Below, piece after piece: positions 35,291 to 44,607 of a stretch of DNA of 64,000 nt. The notes beneath the pieces were generated by a model that did not search any database, had not been told where the DNA came from, and was given only the letters and a program-made list of their open reading frames with translations. The number at the start of each line of letters is the position of its first letter. The stretch's first letter is position 1. Source of the stretch: Halothermothrix sp. (lineage in GTDB: Bacteria; Bacillota; Halanaerobiia; DY22613); assembly GCA_016841825.1 (NCBI GenBank), contig JAENYK010000013.1:70739-134738 (forward strand), read 5' to 3'. The translations under genes were made by a program, and so were the position numbers.

Positions 35291-35662
35291 TATTACCCGA
35301 AAACGTGCTCTCTGCCCAAATCATCAGCCGCTGAACTGTTTTGAGCCTGAATTATTTTCATATTGACTATACATAGCTAATCGCTTTTCTCTTGCTGGAT
35401 ATGGTGAGAGGAGTAATGACGACAAAATTTATCAATTTCAAAGTAAAGAGTCAACACAGTAGGAATATTCATTATGTCAGAACTTTGTCAAAAGAAAATC
35501 GGATCTTTGCAGAATCTATCCGATAACTATATATCAGTGTTTTCAAGACGCTAAGCAATGCAGATAGCACTCTAAAACGATAGACTTTTTCCATCTATCA
35601 CAGTTGAACAAAACATACCGTTTAGCGTCTTTTTCGTAATATTAATACTATACATCGCCCCT
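35291..35662. other. Non-coding remainder downstream of the transporter remnants
   Basis: No gene that I can support. A 36-codon frame at 35416-35526 has a GAGAGGAG just ahead but at too short a spacing, and resembles nothing I know. The right part holds the long-loop hairpin listed separately. The stretch is probably decayed island DNA. Confidence 0.5.
35545..35636 (+). terminator. Long-loop stem ending in a T run at the right edge of the plus-strand island
   Basis: AAGACGCTAA (35545-35554) pairs exactly with TTAGCGTCTT (35622-35631), followed by TTTTCG; within the 67-base loop GATAGA pairs with TCTATC. The T run suits a terminator of a structured RNA, but the loop is much longer than in a simple terminator, so a small RNA or a decayed element end is possible. 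Confidence 0.5.
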
Positions 35663-37444
35663 TCAGGCATAATTAACCTGTGCCAGAATAAACATTAATC
35701 CAATTACATTCATCCAATATATCCAATAAACCGCATTAATTCCAGCATAATATAATCCTTTTTTCTGTCTATTCAGAGTAATGAATATCAGCACACCAAT
35801 AGTCGCCAGAATAAAACTAAACAATTGCTGCGAAAAAGTTAAGTGTGCAGGCCAGAAAAAGGTGTAGAGCCGCTTATACTGGAGGATAAAATGTATTCCG
35901 GCAATCAATAACCAACCTATATAAGGATTATTCAAGATAGTTCCAAATTTTGTCTTTCTAAGTATATTCTGAATTATTATAAAAAATGCTGAGATAAAAA
36001 CTAAAAATACGAGATGTAAAAATCCTATCATATTAACAAAAGGCATTCCCAGAATAAAACCTAAACTCATAAAAACATTTATACCCATAAAACTACGATT
36101 AATTCCAATAACTTCTAGTGGAGATATTTGGGTCGGATTCATCGTATTAGCATAGTAGATGTGATATCCAGCTGAGTCAGAATCTAACCAGGCACAATAG
36201 ATACCCCTATCTTTAGCAGAATCTGCGAACAAAAATGTCCTGTATATTCCGTTCAATAAATTAACATCTGGAACAAGATTTTGCCCAGGATACAATCGAC
36301 GTGGAGCTTTAATCTGACCAGCAAAACCATCCTCATAAATCTCATGGGTTAACGCCAACTCATCGATATAAGCATCAATATATAGGAGATGAACTAAACC
36401 ACCAGTATCCACAGCTAAATCAAGATTAAACGTTGGACCTCTTTGGTGAGTTAATCTCACAATTTTATAATCGGATTCGGGTTCATTTAGATTCAAGACA
36501 GTACCATAGATCATATAATTGGGAAATAACTTTTCTAAAGTCGAACCTCCTGGTTTATCAGCAATTTGTACAATCTTATTCCAGGTAAAATAAAGTTTAT
36601 CATCATTAACCGCTATTCCAATTTCAGTTGGTGCAATATTATCAATTATCATCGGATCTTCCAATAAAGCCTGACCAGATTGGTCAAAGGATTGGTAGCA
36701 TAGAAAGTAATCAGAAGTAGACACACTATCCTGCAAGCTTTTCTCCTCCATCTTCCAGATAACATGGAAATGTCCATACTTGTCTGTCTCAATCTTAGGT
36801 TGAGTAGCAATTCCCTCCGACGAACTGATCTGAATCGGTTTTCCTACAACAATATCTGATGAATTAATAATAACCTGTTTGATCTGTTGAACATTGTCAT
36901 TTATTAAATTAGTCCAGACAAGCATTATCTTCCCCGTATTTGCTGCTTTCGAGACCAGATCTTTTACTTGCCCAAACTCATCAGTTAATAATTTCCTTTC
37001 TTCAAGAATGTGACCGTTTAAATCCAGTGTAGTTACATTTAAATCATATTTTTCAAAATCACCTTGCCCTAACCAGAAAATATATATTTTATCCTCTATG
37101 ATGGTTATTGTAGAACGGGATAATCTTTCTTTCTCAACTATTACTTTATTAGAGATATTAGCTCTACCTTTCTGATCAATTCCACCTGTGTAGAGTATCT
37201 TCCCAATCATCTCTTCCCGATCAAAATCGACATACACCATATGCAGTTTACCTTCTTTATCCAGGGCAGCATCATAGATACCCAAACCAATTTCCGGAAG
37301 TACAGCAAAACTTTTTGACCAGTCCTCATCGGGAACAAATCCTAATGCAGTCGCCTGTTCTCGATTGAGCAGCCACATATAACATCCGGCTGCAAGAATC
37401 AAACTCAATGTCACAATACCTAAAATAGAAAAATAACGCTTCAT
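35663..37444 (-). CDS. Membrane protein with extracytoplasmic propeller-like domain and C-terminal transmembrane region, function unknown
   Basis: 593 aa from MKRYFSILGIV (GGGAGGATATTG upstream; an in-frame start 60 bases earlier has none). An N-terminal signal anchor (about 5-23) is followed by about 420 extracytoplasmic residues with repeated blocks such as KLHMVYVDFDREE, KIYIFWLGQGD, KIMLVWTNL, HFHVIWKMEEKS, KLYFTWNKI, LVHLLYIDAY and IYCAWLDSDSAG. This spacing resembles BNR/propeller blades. The last 150 residues hold about five membrane segments. I do not recognise the family. The peptide transporter operon lies upstream on the same strand beyond a hairpin, so the two may share a transcript. 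Confidence 0.72.
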   Translation of the reverse strand: MKRYFSILGIVTLSLILAAGCYMWLLNREQATALGFVPDEDWSKSFAVLPEIGLGIYDAALDKEGKLHMVYVDFDREEMIGKILYTGGIDQKGRANISNKVIVEKERLSRSTITIIEDKIYIFWLGQGDFEKYDLNVTTLDLNGHILEERKLLTDEFGQVKDLVSKAANTGKIMLVWTNLINDNVQQIKQVIINSSDIVVGKPIQISSSEGIATQPKIETDKYGHFHVIWKMEEKSLQDSVSTSDYFLCYQSFDQSGQALLEDPMIIDNIAPTEIGIAVNDDKLYFTWNKIVQIADKPGGSTLEKLFPNYMIYGTVLNLNEPESDYKIVRLTHQRGPTFNLDLAVDTGGLVHLLYIDAYIDELALTHEIYEDGFAGQIKAPRRLYPGQNLVPDVNLLNGIYRTFLFADSAKDRGIYCAWLDSDSAGYHIYYANTMNPTQISPLEVIGINRSFMGINVFMSLGFILGMPFVNMIGFLHLVFLVFISAFFIIIQNILRKTKFGTILNNPYIGWLLIAGIHFILQYKRLYTFFWPAHLTFSQQLFSFILATIGVLIFITLNRQKKGLYYAGINAVYWIYWMNVIGLMFILAQVNYA

Positions 37445-37522
37445 CAATATCCTCCCTTCTCTCCTGAAGACCACTATCTTAGCGTATATAAAAGTATTGA
37501 TCAAAAATCAACTTGTTCAAGA

Positions 37523-37553
37523 AGGGGTTCAAAACTAAAAGTTTTGAACCCCT
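37523..37553 (-). terminator. Terminator-like hairpin after the peptide ABC operon
   Basis: Perfect 13-bp stem AGGGGTTCAAAAC/GTTTTGAACCCCT with a 5-base loop, 9 bases after the last transporter gene. The minus-strand tail is only TTCTTG, so termination may be partial and the membrane-protein gene downstream may be read through. Confidence 0.65.
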
Positions 37554-37561
37554 CCAATTAC

Positions 37562-38599
37562 CTATGCTGTTTCAGAAACTTTTCCCTTCTCTCCTGAGAT
37601 CTCTTTCCACCGTCTACAGGCAGCTAAATGACCAACACCACTAACTTCTTCTAACATGGGTTCTTCCATCTCCCAACACTCAGGTTTTGCATATAGGCAG
37701 CGAGTGTGAAAACGACATCCATGAGGAATGTTGGCAGCTGATGGGATCTCACCTTTGATCGGAACCTCTTTGATCCGATTAACATTACCGGAAACAGGTT
37801 CACATACTGCAGCAATCAATGCCTGAGTATAAGGATGCTTAGCATTATCGATCAGTTCACCCGCAGGCCCCATCTCAACAATCTTGCCCAAATACATTAC
37901 TGCAATTCTATCTGTAAAGTATCTTGCGGTAGAGAGGTCATGAGTGATATAAAGATAGGTCAAACCCAAACTCTGTTGAACTTCTTTCATCATATGTAAA
38001 ATCTCTGCTCTGGTTGAGAGGTCAACCATAGATACAGGCTCATCTGCAACGATAAAACTGGGAGAGAGAATCAAAGTTCTGGCTGTTGCTATCCGCTGTC
38101 TTTGACCACCACTGAGCATATGTGGATACCGCTCCATAAATTCTTCGGGTGGATTAATCTTGACTTCTTCTAAAGCTTTAATTGCTCTCGCTTCTCTATC
38201 CTCACGGGAATCACCTATTTTGTGAATTAGCAGTGGTTCACTCAGTACATCACTAATCCGAAAACGGGGATTCATCGAAGCATATGGATCCTGAAAGACC
38301 ATCTGGACTTTACGCTTGTAAAGCTCTACAGCATCGGTATCCAGATAGGTGACATCTTGTGCATCGAAAATCATCTTTCCACCGGTTGGTTCCAACAATT
38401 TCATGATCAGTTTTCCAGTTGTAGTCTTTCCACAGCCAGACTCACCGATCAAACCAAAAATTTCCCCCCTCTTGATCTTAAAAGAAACACCATCCACAGC
38501 TTTTACATAATTTCTCTCTCTTTTAATGACCTGAGAAATATTTCGACGAATAGGAAACCATTTCTGTAGATTTTCAACTTCTAAGATATACTCACTCAT
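37562..38599 (-). CDS. Oligopeptide/dipeptide-type ABC importer ATPase (OppF/DppF-like)
   Basis: 345 aa from MSEYILEVENL, whose ATG overlaps the upstream stop (TGATG) and follows GGAGGTGTTATTG. Motifs are Walker A GESGCGKTTTGK, signature LSGGQRQRIATARTL, Walker B FIVADEPVS and a cysteine-containing tail GCRFHTRCLYAKPECW...AACRRW, which in the Opp/Dpp family binds an iron-sulfur cluster. It couples ATP hydrolysis to substrate uptake together with the OppD-like partner. It is the last gene of the importer operon. Confidence 0.93.
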   Translation of the reverse strand: MSEYILEVENLQKWFPIRRNISQVIKRERNYVKAVDGVSFKIKRGEIFGLIGESGCGKTTTGKLIMKLLEPTGGKMIFDAQDVTYLDTDAVELYKRKVQMVFQDPYASMNPRFRISDVLSEPLLIHKIGDSREDREARAIKALEEVKINPPEEFMERYPHMLSGGQRQRIATARTLILSPSFIVADEPVSMVDLSTRAEILHMMKEVQQSLGLTYLYITHDLSTARYFTDRIAVMYLGKIVEMGPAGELIDNAKHPYTQALIAAVCEPVSGNVNRIKEVPIKGEIPSAANIPHGCRFHTRCLYAKPECWEMEEPMLEEVSGVGHLAACRRWKEISGEKGKVSETA

Positions 38600-39564
38600 C
38601 AATAACACCTCCAACATGCCACTTTATGTTCTGGTCCAATCTCCTTTAATGGAGGTTCCTCTTTCATACATTTCTCCATTTTTTCATCACAACGTAGATG
38701 GAATCTACAACCTGTTGGTGGTGTTAATAGATCTGGCGGCGTTCCAGGGATAAAAGCCAGTTGCTCAACTTGTTGATGTAATCTTGGAGTAGCTGCTAAA
38801 AGTCTTCTGGTATATGGATGGGATGCCCCCTGTGAACCATAGATATGCTCATTAGTCCCGATCTCCACAACCTTACCAGCATACATGACCATAATTCGAT
38901 CAGACACCTCAGCTTCTGTAGCCAGGTCATGGGTGATAAAGATAAATGACAGCTTTAACTCTTGTTTCAGTTCTTTTAAAAGGTTAATGATCTGTGCCTG
39001 AACAACTACATCAAGCGCTGTAGTTGGTTCATCACAGATGACTACATCGGGTTCTAAAAATAAACCCATGGCGATAACTATCCTTTGCTTCATTCCACCA
39101 GATAACTCATGAGGATATCTCTTCAGAACATCTGCCGATAAACCAACAAGATTGACATACTTAATAATCCGTTCCAGAGCTTGATCATCTTCAATCTCTC
39201 GATGGAATTTAATAGTCTCCATCATCTGTTTTTGGATGGTATAAACAGGAGTCAAACAGTTCATCGCACCCTGAAAGACCATTGCTATCTTTTCCCAACG
39301 AATATTGGTCCGATACTGTCTCTCGTTTAGTTCTAAAACATTTTTGCCTTCTAAAAAAATCTCTCCCCCCACAATCTTACCAGGAGGTGTTGGCATATTT
39401 AATAAAGCTGTACCCAAAGTAGTCTTTCCACAGCCAGATTCTCCAACGACACCCAGAGTCTCACCTCTATACAAAGGGAAAGATACATCATCCAAAGCCC
39501 TAACAGCACCTTTACGTGTCAAATAATGTAACTTTATATTCCTAACATCTAATATTTTATCCAT
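38599..39564 (-). CDS. Oligopeptide/dipeptide-type ABC importer ATPase (OppD/DppD-like)
   Basis: 321 aa. Walker A GESGCGKTTLGT, signature LSGGMKQRIVIAMGL, Walker B DVVICDEPTTALD, H-loop FITHDL and the C-terminal oligopeptide-transporter cysteine region (TGCRFHLRCDEKMEKCM, then VACWRC) are all intact. It is coupled to the next gene by a TGATG overlap and starts 6 bases after the permease gene. The region KWFP or RKG-type N-terminus (NIKLHYLTRKGAVRALDDV) is typical. Substrate is not predicted from the ATPase. Confidence 0.93.
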   Translation of the reverse strand: MDKILDVRNIKLHYLTRKGAVRALDDVSFPLYRGETLGVVGESGCGKTTLGTALLNMPTPPGKIVGGEIFLEGKNVLELNERQYRTNIRWEKIAMVFQGAMNCLTPVYTIQKQMMETIKFHREIEDDQALERIIKYVNLVGLSADVLKRYPHELSGGMKQRIVIAMGLFLEPDVVICDEPTTALDVVVQAQIINLLKELKQELKLSFIFITHDLATEAEVSDRIMVMYAGKVVEIGTNEHIYGSQGASHPYTRRLLAATPRLHQQVEQLAFIPGTPPDLLTPPTGCRFHLRCDEKMEKCMKEEPPLKEIGPEHKVACWRCY

Positions 39565-39570
39565 AAGCCT

Positions 39571-40971
39571 CTACCTCGTTTTTAGTTTTGGATTTAGAAT
39601 AGTATCCATCGCAAATCCGATGAATGCGAAAGTCATACCCATTCCTGCAATGAACAGTCCCGGTGGTACTACCCACCACCATAAGCCCTGTAATACTGCA
39701 CCACCACTTACTGCATCCCGCAAAATCTGACCCCAGGTTACAATAGTTGGATCTCCAAGACCAAGAAGACTGATTGTAGATTCAGTAACTATCGCACCAG
39801 GTACAGAAAGAGCCATAGATGCAAACGCATACGGTATTAGCTGTGGAATCATGTGGCGAAAGATTATCCGTGAGTGGGATGCATTTAAAGCACGGGCTGC
39901 TTCAACATAAGTCTCTGCTTTAATCTGCAATCCAATACTTCTCACAGTCCTCACTGGTCCCACCCAGGAAAAGACACACATAATTAGTATAATAGTCCAG
40001 ATAGATGGTTTAAAGATGGCACTCAATACGATTAATACCGGAAGCATGGGAATACTGGCGGCAATCTCGTAAAATCTCATCATCAACATATCAACCAGAC
40101 CGCCAAAATAAGCACTACTGACACCAAAGATTACCCCAATGATTACTGCCAGAGAAGATGTCATCAGGCCAATCAACATGGCCCATTTGGTACCGGCAAT
40201 GACTCCACTCCAGATATCCCGTTTAAAGGAATCAGTACCGAGCAGACCAAAGACATTACCTGATATTACTAAATTTGGTTCCAGAAATTCTCCTTCTCCC
40301 AAAATAACAGCTGTAATCTTTAGTTGATACTCTCCCTGTAAAGAAGCTGGATTTTGTAACATTCCTTCTTCAGCTTTCGCAAAAAGAACCTGCATCGAGT
40401 TCATCACATTTTTAGGTTTTGCTTTAATATTCTCAAAACTCTCATGTTGTTTGACATAGTTATAAACATTATCTAGACTGTTAGTGCTAATTGGTATTCT
40501 CAAATCTCTTAAAGTTGTCGAGTTAACACTTTTTTCAGTCAAAAGAATCTCGTCACCATCAGGCCTGAGAAGAGATATCATTAAAGTTACTTCTCCTCTA
40601 GTCATTGCATGGAAGATGATATCATTTGGAGCAATATCGTACTGATAGTCATAAGGGATTACCACATCAATAAATTCAAAACCCGAATCCTCTTCCCGCT
40701 TTAGCTCTACATCAGTAATTACCTTCTGAGGAGTATGTTTAGTAGAAGTAAACCAATTAACCCAGACTGGAGCAGCTCCCTTGGGATTATCTTCCCAATA
40801 TGAGATATCTCTCCAACGAGTACTGGCTTCAGGAAATGGAATAATCGCTGTTTCAAAGAGAATAATCACCACAAAAAGACAAAAAGTTATTAGCCCAAAT
40901 ATACCAAACCTGGTCTGACGAAATTCATTCCAGAAACTCAACATTGAACGTTTGATGTTATTTAACTTCAT
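39571..40971 (-). CDS. Peptide-type ABC importer permease with large extracytoplasmic insert (OppC/DppC-like)
   Basis: 466 aa, about 150 longer than usual OppC/DppC (near 300). One membrane segment at about 22-42 is followed by some 190 extra residues (about 45-235), probably extracytoplasmic, then the standard permease domain with GVIAGTKWAMLIGLMTSSLAVIIGVIFGVSSAYFGG and the EAA loop region EAARALNASHSRIIFRHMIPQLIPYAFASM. The GTDSFKRDIWSGVIAG segment marks the start of the normal domain. Its start overlaps the oppB-like stop (ATGA). The insert may contact the unusually large binding protein of this operon. Confidence 0.92.
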   Translation of the reverse strand: MKLNNIKRSMLSFWNEFRQTRFGIFGLITFCLFVVIILFETAIIPFPEASTRWRDISYWEDNPKGAAPVWVNWFTSTKHTPQKVITDVELKREEDSGFEFIDVVIPYDYQYDIAPNDIIFHAMTRGEVTLMISLLRPDGDEILLTEKSVNSTTLRDLRIPISTNSLDNVYNYVKQHESFENIKAKPKNVMNSMQVLFAKAEEGMLQNPASLQGEYQLKITAVILGEGEFLEPNLVISGNVFGLLGTDSFKRDIWSGVIAGTKWAMLIGLMTSSLAVIIGVIFGVSSAYFGGLVDMLMMRFYEIAASIPMLPVLIVLSAIFKPSIWTIILIMCVFSWVGPVRTVRSIGLQIKAETYVEAARALNASHSRIIFRHMIPQLIPYAFASMALSVPGAIVTESTISLLGLGDPTIVTWGQILRDAVSGGAVLQGLWWWVVPPGLFIAGMGMTFAFIGFAMDTILNPKLKTR

Positions 40972-42017
40972 GCTTTACCACCTACCTTAATCCGTGGATC
41001 CAGGAACCCATAAATTAGATCTAAGATAACCAGACCTGACAACGATAATGTTGTAGTGACAGCCAAAAGTCCCATCAGAACCGGAACATCATTCTGCTGA
41101 ATAGCTACCCAATAAAGATTACCCATTCCAGGCCAACTAAAGATCCCTTCAAAGATCAAACTACCTCCAAAAGAAGCCAATAATGACATTAGAGCCATGG
41201 TAACAATTGGTGGAGCAGCAGTCCGCATAGTATGACCGTACAGAACTTTGTTTTCAGAAAGACCACGGGCTCTGGCAGACATAATAAAATCTTCCTGAAG
41301 GGTTGTCAAAACCAGATTGCGGATCAGATAAGCTCTCCCCCAAAACCCAATAGCAACCAGCACTAATACTGGAAGTGCCAGATGGTATAACATATCCAAA
41401 AAATAAGCAAAGCCACCAGTAGGAGGTGGTACGGAATGGATTCCTCCAGATGGGAAGATCGGTATCAAATAAACGAAGAACATAATACAGATCATAGCCA
41501 TCCACCAACCGGGAATACCGTAGACAATCATCGTAATGACCGAAGTACTCTGGTCAAGTTTTTTATTAGGCTTTTGTGCCTTCTTGATCCCTAAAGCAAT
41601 TCCTAAAAGGGTATCAATCACAACCACTGTGGTAAATAAGATCAGAGTATTAGGTATCTTACTTCCAACAATCTTGATAACCTCCCGATCTCCCTGAGGT
41701 GACTGCATCAATGTTGATTTACCAAAATTAAAAGTTATAGTATCAACAGCCCTCCAGAAAATTCTCTGCATAACCGGTTCATTTAGATGGTATCTCTTAA
41801 TAAAGTAATCATATCTTTTAGCTTTATAGACATCCAGCGCCTCCTGGCTCAATCCACTTGAACTTCGATTCAATATCTCCATCTCAACGGTCTCATTTAT
41901 CTGATCATATAAGGTCTTTTCCATAATAGTGTTAAATAGAGCAGAGAAGATAAACATGATAATTATAAAGCCCCCACAGGCATAGAGAATACGTTTAATG
42001 ACATATTTCCAGTACAT
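40968..42017 (-). CDS. Peptide-type ABC importer permease (OppB/DppB-like)
   Basis: 349 aa. The N-terminal membrane segment (YVIKRILYACGGFIIIMFIFSALF) and then an extracytoplasmic helix-rich region lead to the permease core TTVVVIDTLLGIALGIKKA, the LALPVLVLVAIGFWGRAYLIRNLVLTTLQEDFIMSARARGLSENKVLYGHTMRTA EAA-type loop and FSWPGMGNLYWVAIQQNDVPVLMG. Length is typical of OppB. GAGGTGATCTCAGA precedes the ATG. It is first permease gene, 95 bases after the binding-protein gene, across a strong hairpin. Confidence 0.94.
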   Translation of the reverse strand: MYWKYVIKRILYACGGFIIIMFIFSALFNTIMEKTLYDQINETVEMEILNRSSSGLSQEALDVYKAKRYDYFIKRYHLNEPVMQRIFWRAVDTITFNFGKSTLMQSPQGDREVIKIVGSKIPNTLILFTTVVVIDTLLGIALGIKKAQKPNKKLDQSTSVITMIVYGIPGWWMAMICIMFFVYLIPIFPSGGIHSVPPPTGGFAYFLDMLYHLALPVLVLVAIGFWGRAYLIRNLVLTTLQEDFIMSARARGLSENKVLYGHTMRTAAPPIVTMALMSLLASFGGSLIFEGIFSWPGMGNLYWVAIQQNDVPVLMGLLAVTTTLSLSGLVILDLIYGFLDPRIKVGGKA

Positions 42018-42059
42018 TCTGAGATCACCTCAATTTCTTCAAAATACTATATTATTAAT

Positions 42060-42083
42060 GTGCCCCCAACAAGTTGGGGGCAC
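42060..42083 (-). terminator. Strong hairpin between the binding-protein and permease genes
   Basis: GTGCCCCCAAC/GTTGGGGGCAC, a perfect 11-bp GC-rich stem with a 2-base gap, without a T run on the minus strand. It lies 28 bases past the binding-protein stop. In binding-protein operons such stems commonly stabilise or partly terminate the first-gene transcript, giving more binding protein than permease. Confidence 0.7.
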
Positions 42084-42111
42084 AGCTTTATGCAAAAATT
42101 CGCACAAATGA

Positions 42112-44607
42112 TTAGCGAAGAACAATCGGTTTAGTTACTGCTTCACCGACAGTTTTGCCTTCACCAGTAATCTCAACCAGGATGCTGTAAGAACCTGGAG
42201 CTAAATTCTGAGTCGCACTACCTGGAATCTTACCTTCAAAGATACCATTATTAGTTAGTTCAGCATTGTAGGTAAGTTCGCCATCATCAGTAATCAATGT
42301 AATGGTCGTATTCCCCATAGTAGCAGGTACACCAACATTATTAGGATAGATAGCTTCAGTCGCATGAACTTTGACCACAATATCTTTGCCTCTTACGTTC
42401 AACATTGGAGTTTCGATGGTCTCGATATCCAGAATTGTCCGCTCAAACAAGGCCATCAGTGAATCACTATCCATCGGATAATCTTCATCTCTGACAGCTT
42501 TCAGTTCAGCATAGTTGGCATCAGTATCGTATTTAGCCAGATAGTAACCACCGTTAGAGATATAAGCATGACCGTACTTGTTAATAAACGTCAGGGCAGC
42601 CTGATATCTTGCGATAGCATCTTCAACAGTGATGTACTCTTCCAGACCAAGAGGAATCCATTCCTCGATAATCATCTTATGTAATTCAGCTTTGATATCC
42701 TTAACACATCTCTCGACCAGAACATCAACCGGTTCAGCTCCCTCTCTACTACCGGAGAAGGAATAGACTGTTCCAGAGTTACTACCCAGTGCAACCATTC
42801 TGCCTAAAGCTTCAGCGATCTCCCAGGAGACACCAAGACTTGGACTATGGGTATTCGTACTCCAGGCCGGAGCCAATTTACCGATCATTCTGTTAGGATC
42901 TGGGGAATAGTCATCGGTCCAGCCGTAGACTATATTATTTTCAAAATCATAAATAGTACCTTTATCCAGATCAGCTGTCGGAGCATACAAATCATCAATC
43001 TCCTGTTCATACCAGGGATCACCTTCGTACTCTTTGATTCTCCATTCTTCCTTGAAGACATCATCATATAAGTAATCAATCATACTCATGGGAATACCTT
43101 GATGGAAATCTCTATATTCCAGCGTAAACTTCCCATAACCTTTGGCAGTAGTACCAGGACCTACTTCAACCCACTCATCTTTGTAAGCATCCCATTTGAC
43201 AGCATTGGCTGGGACTTCAATATCGCCGACAATCTCACCTTCAGCATTACGCAATACAGAAGTCTCAATTTCCAGAGGAACTGCTACTAATGACGTATAC
43301 ATTGCATCTACTGGACTCTCAAAGGCACCCATATCCATCAACAGATCAGCAATTCTACTGGAGTAAGTATCAGTCATGCCATCAAGACCGATCGGATCCC
43401 AGGCCTGCATGAATAGACTACCCTGGGAAGAGAATTGAGTAACCTTCATAACCTTATTTTTAGGTTTGGCTGTAAGCAAGGACCATTGATTTAAGCCATC
43501 ACCTAAACCATAGGCAAACCTCTCTTCAAAGGCATTCTTGTTAGCTAAGAAATAGTCGTGCTGAACTGCTACGAATATTCTGACAGCTTCTTCTAAACCA
43601 AGAGTCTGTGCTTTCAGAGTAGCATCCCAGTACTCTTCTTCATTCAAAACATCACCATACATAGCTATTTGAGTCAGTTTATCAATCTCGTCGTTAGTAT
43701 ATCTCCAGTTGGCAGCATTGGTTCGACCAGGCATCCAGTTTCTCCAGGGAGCATACATCTGACCGACGATATGATCCCAGAAACGCCGGGTTGCACCAGC
43801 ACCCCATGCTTCTGTTAACATGTTCCAGTCATAGTTGGCGGGATTATTATCGTAAACCAGATCATTCGCTTTATAGCGATCAACCATCAGTTTCTCCACT
43901 GTCAAACCAGTTTTTTCAAGTTGGGTAGTGAAATAATTCCCCAGTGGAACACGAACTGATGGGTCATCAACTCTGATGACAAACTTGATGACAACTGGTT
44001 CATTATTAAACATCCACTTGCCATCTTTTTTAACAAGTTTACCCTTATTCTCCGGTAAACTTGCAGCTTCATTCATGGCAGTTTCGATGGCTTCCAGAGC
44101 TCTGCTCTCATCGCCTTCTGCACTAAAGCCCATCTTGGAAGCATTCAACTCATATCTATAAGTTCCAGGTTGACCGGGAACCACGCAAGTGTACATCGGC
44201 ATCCCTGCACCACCTAAAATCTCTTCAACGACATACTTTCTATTTACTAAAAAGTTTAGTGCAAATCTTAAATCTTTAATTGCAAATGGGTTAAAGTATT
44301 CTTTGCCATCTACAGTTAAAGTGTATGGGGCAACATTGGGAATAGGATTAAGTATAAAATCTGTGTACCCAGAAGGTACTGAGTAGATATCCAATTTATC
44401 CAATTCTGCCTGACTTAAACTCAAAACTTGCGGGGCAGATAAGCCTTCCAAAAAGATATCAGTATTACCGGCTATAGCATCCTGAATACCAATATCTTCC
44501 TGCATTCTTACATCAAAATAAATAGTATCAGCATAAAATCCACCATCAGCTAATACAGAAACTGACATTAATAATACTAATAAAATACTTAACACTACTC
44601 GTTTCAT
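42112..44607 (-). CDS. Very large extracellular substrate-binding protein of the peptide-type ABC importer (SBP family 5)
   Basis: 831 aa from MKRVVLSILLVLL (GGAGGAGACTT directly before this ATG). Residues 1-20 are a signal peptide ending in VLA without a lipobox cysteine, so it is either released or tethered some other way. The family-5 core shows FAIKDLRFALNFLVNRKYVVEEILGG, GMPMYTCVVPG and EEAVRIFVAVQHDY. Usual members are 500-600 aa; the extra length includes a C-terminal Ig-like beta domain (about 740-831: RGKDIVVKVHATEAIYP..., GSYSILVEITGEG). It delivers peptides or oligosaccharides to the permease pair downstream. The ligand is unknown. Confidence 0.92.
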   Translation of the reverse strand: MKRVVLSILLVLLMSVSVLADGGFYADTIYFDVRMQEDIGIQDAIAGNTDIFLEGLSAPQVLSLSQAELDKLDIYSVPSGYTDFILNPIPNVAPYTLTVDGKEYFNPFAIKDLRFALNFLVNRKYVVEEILGGAGMPMYTCVVPGQPGTYRYELNASKMGFSAEGDESRALEAIETAMNEAASLPENKGKLVKKDGKWMFNNEPVVIKFVIRVDDPSVRVPLGNYFTTQLEKTGLTVEKLMVDRYKANDLVYDNNPANYDWNMLTEAWGAGATRRFWDHIVGQMYAPWRNWMPGRTNAANWRYTNDEIDKLTQIAMYGDVLNEEEYWDATLKAQTLGLEEAVRIFVAVQHDYFLANKNAFEERFAYGLGDGLNQWSLLTAKPKNKVMKVTQFSSQGSLFMQAWDPIGLDGMTDTYSSRIADLLMDMGAFESPVDAMYTSLVAVPLEIETSVLRNAEGEIVGDIEVPANAVKWDAYKDEWVEVGPGTTAKGYGKFTLEYRDFHQGIPMSMIDYLYDDVFKEEWRIKEYEGDPWYEQEIDDLYAPTADLDKGTIYDFENNIVYGWTDDYSPDPNRMIGKLAPAWSTNTHSPSLGVSWEIAEALGRMVALGSNSGTVYSFSGSREGAEPVDVLVERCVKDIKAELHKMIIEEWIPLGLEEYITVEDAIARYQAALTFINKYGHAYISNGGYYLAKYDTDANYAELKAVRDEDYPMDSDSLMALFERTILDIETIETPMLNVRGKDIVVKVHATEAIYPNNVGVPATMGNTTITLITDDGELTYNAELTNNGIFEGKIPGSATQNLAPGSYSILVEITGEGKTVGEAVTKPIVLR

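Noticed and set aside
35416-35526. 36-codon frame with an upstream GAGAGGAG
   Set aside because: The spacing to the ATG is only about 2 bases and the translation resembles nothing; it lies in decayed DNA.
31306-35631. Shared AGACGC/GCGTCT stems as terminal inverted repeats of a transposon
   Set aside because: The matching part is only six bases, is explained by two separate terminator-like stems, and no transposase or target duplication is seen.
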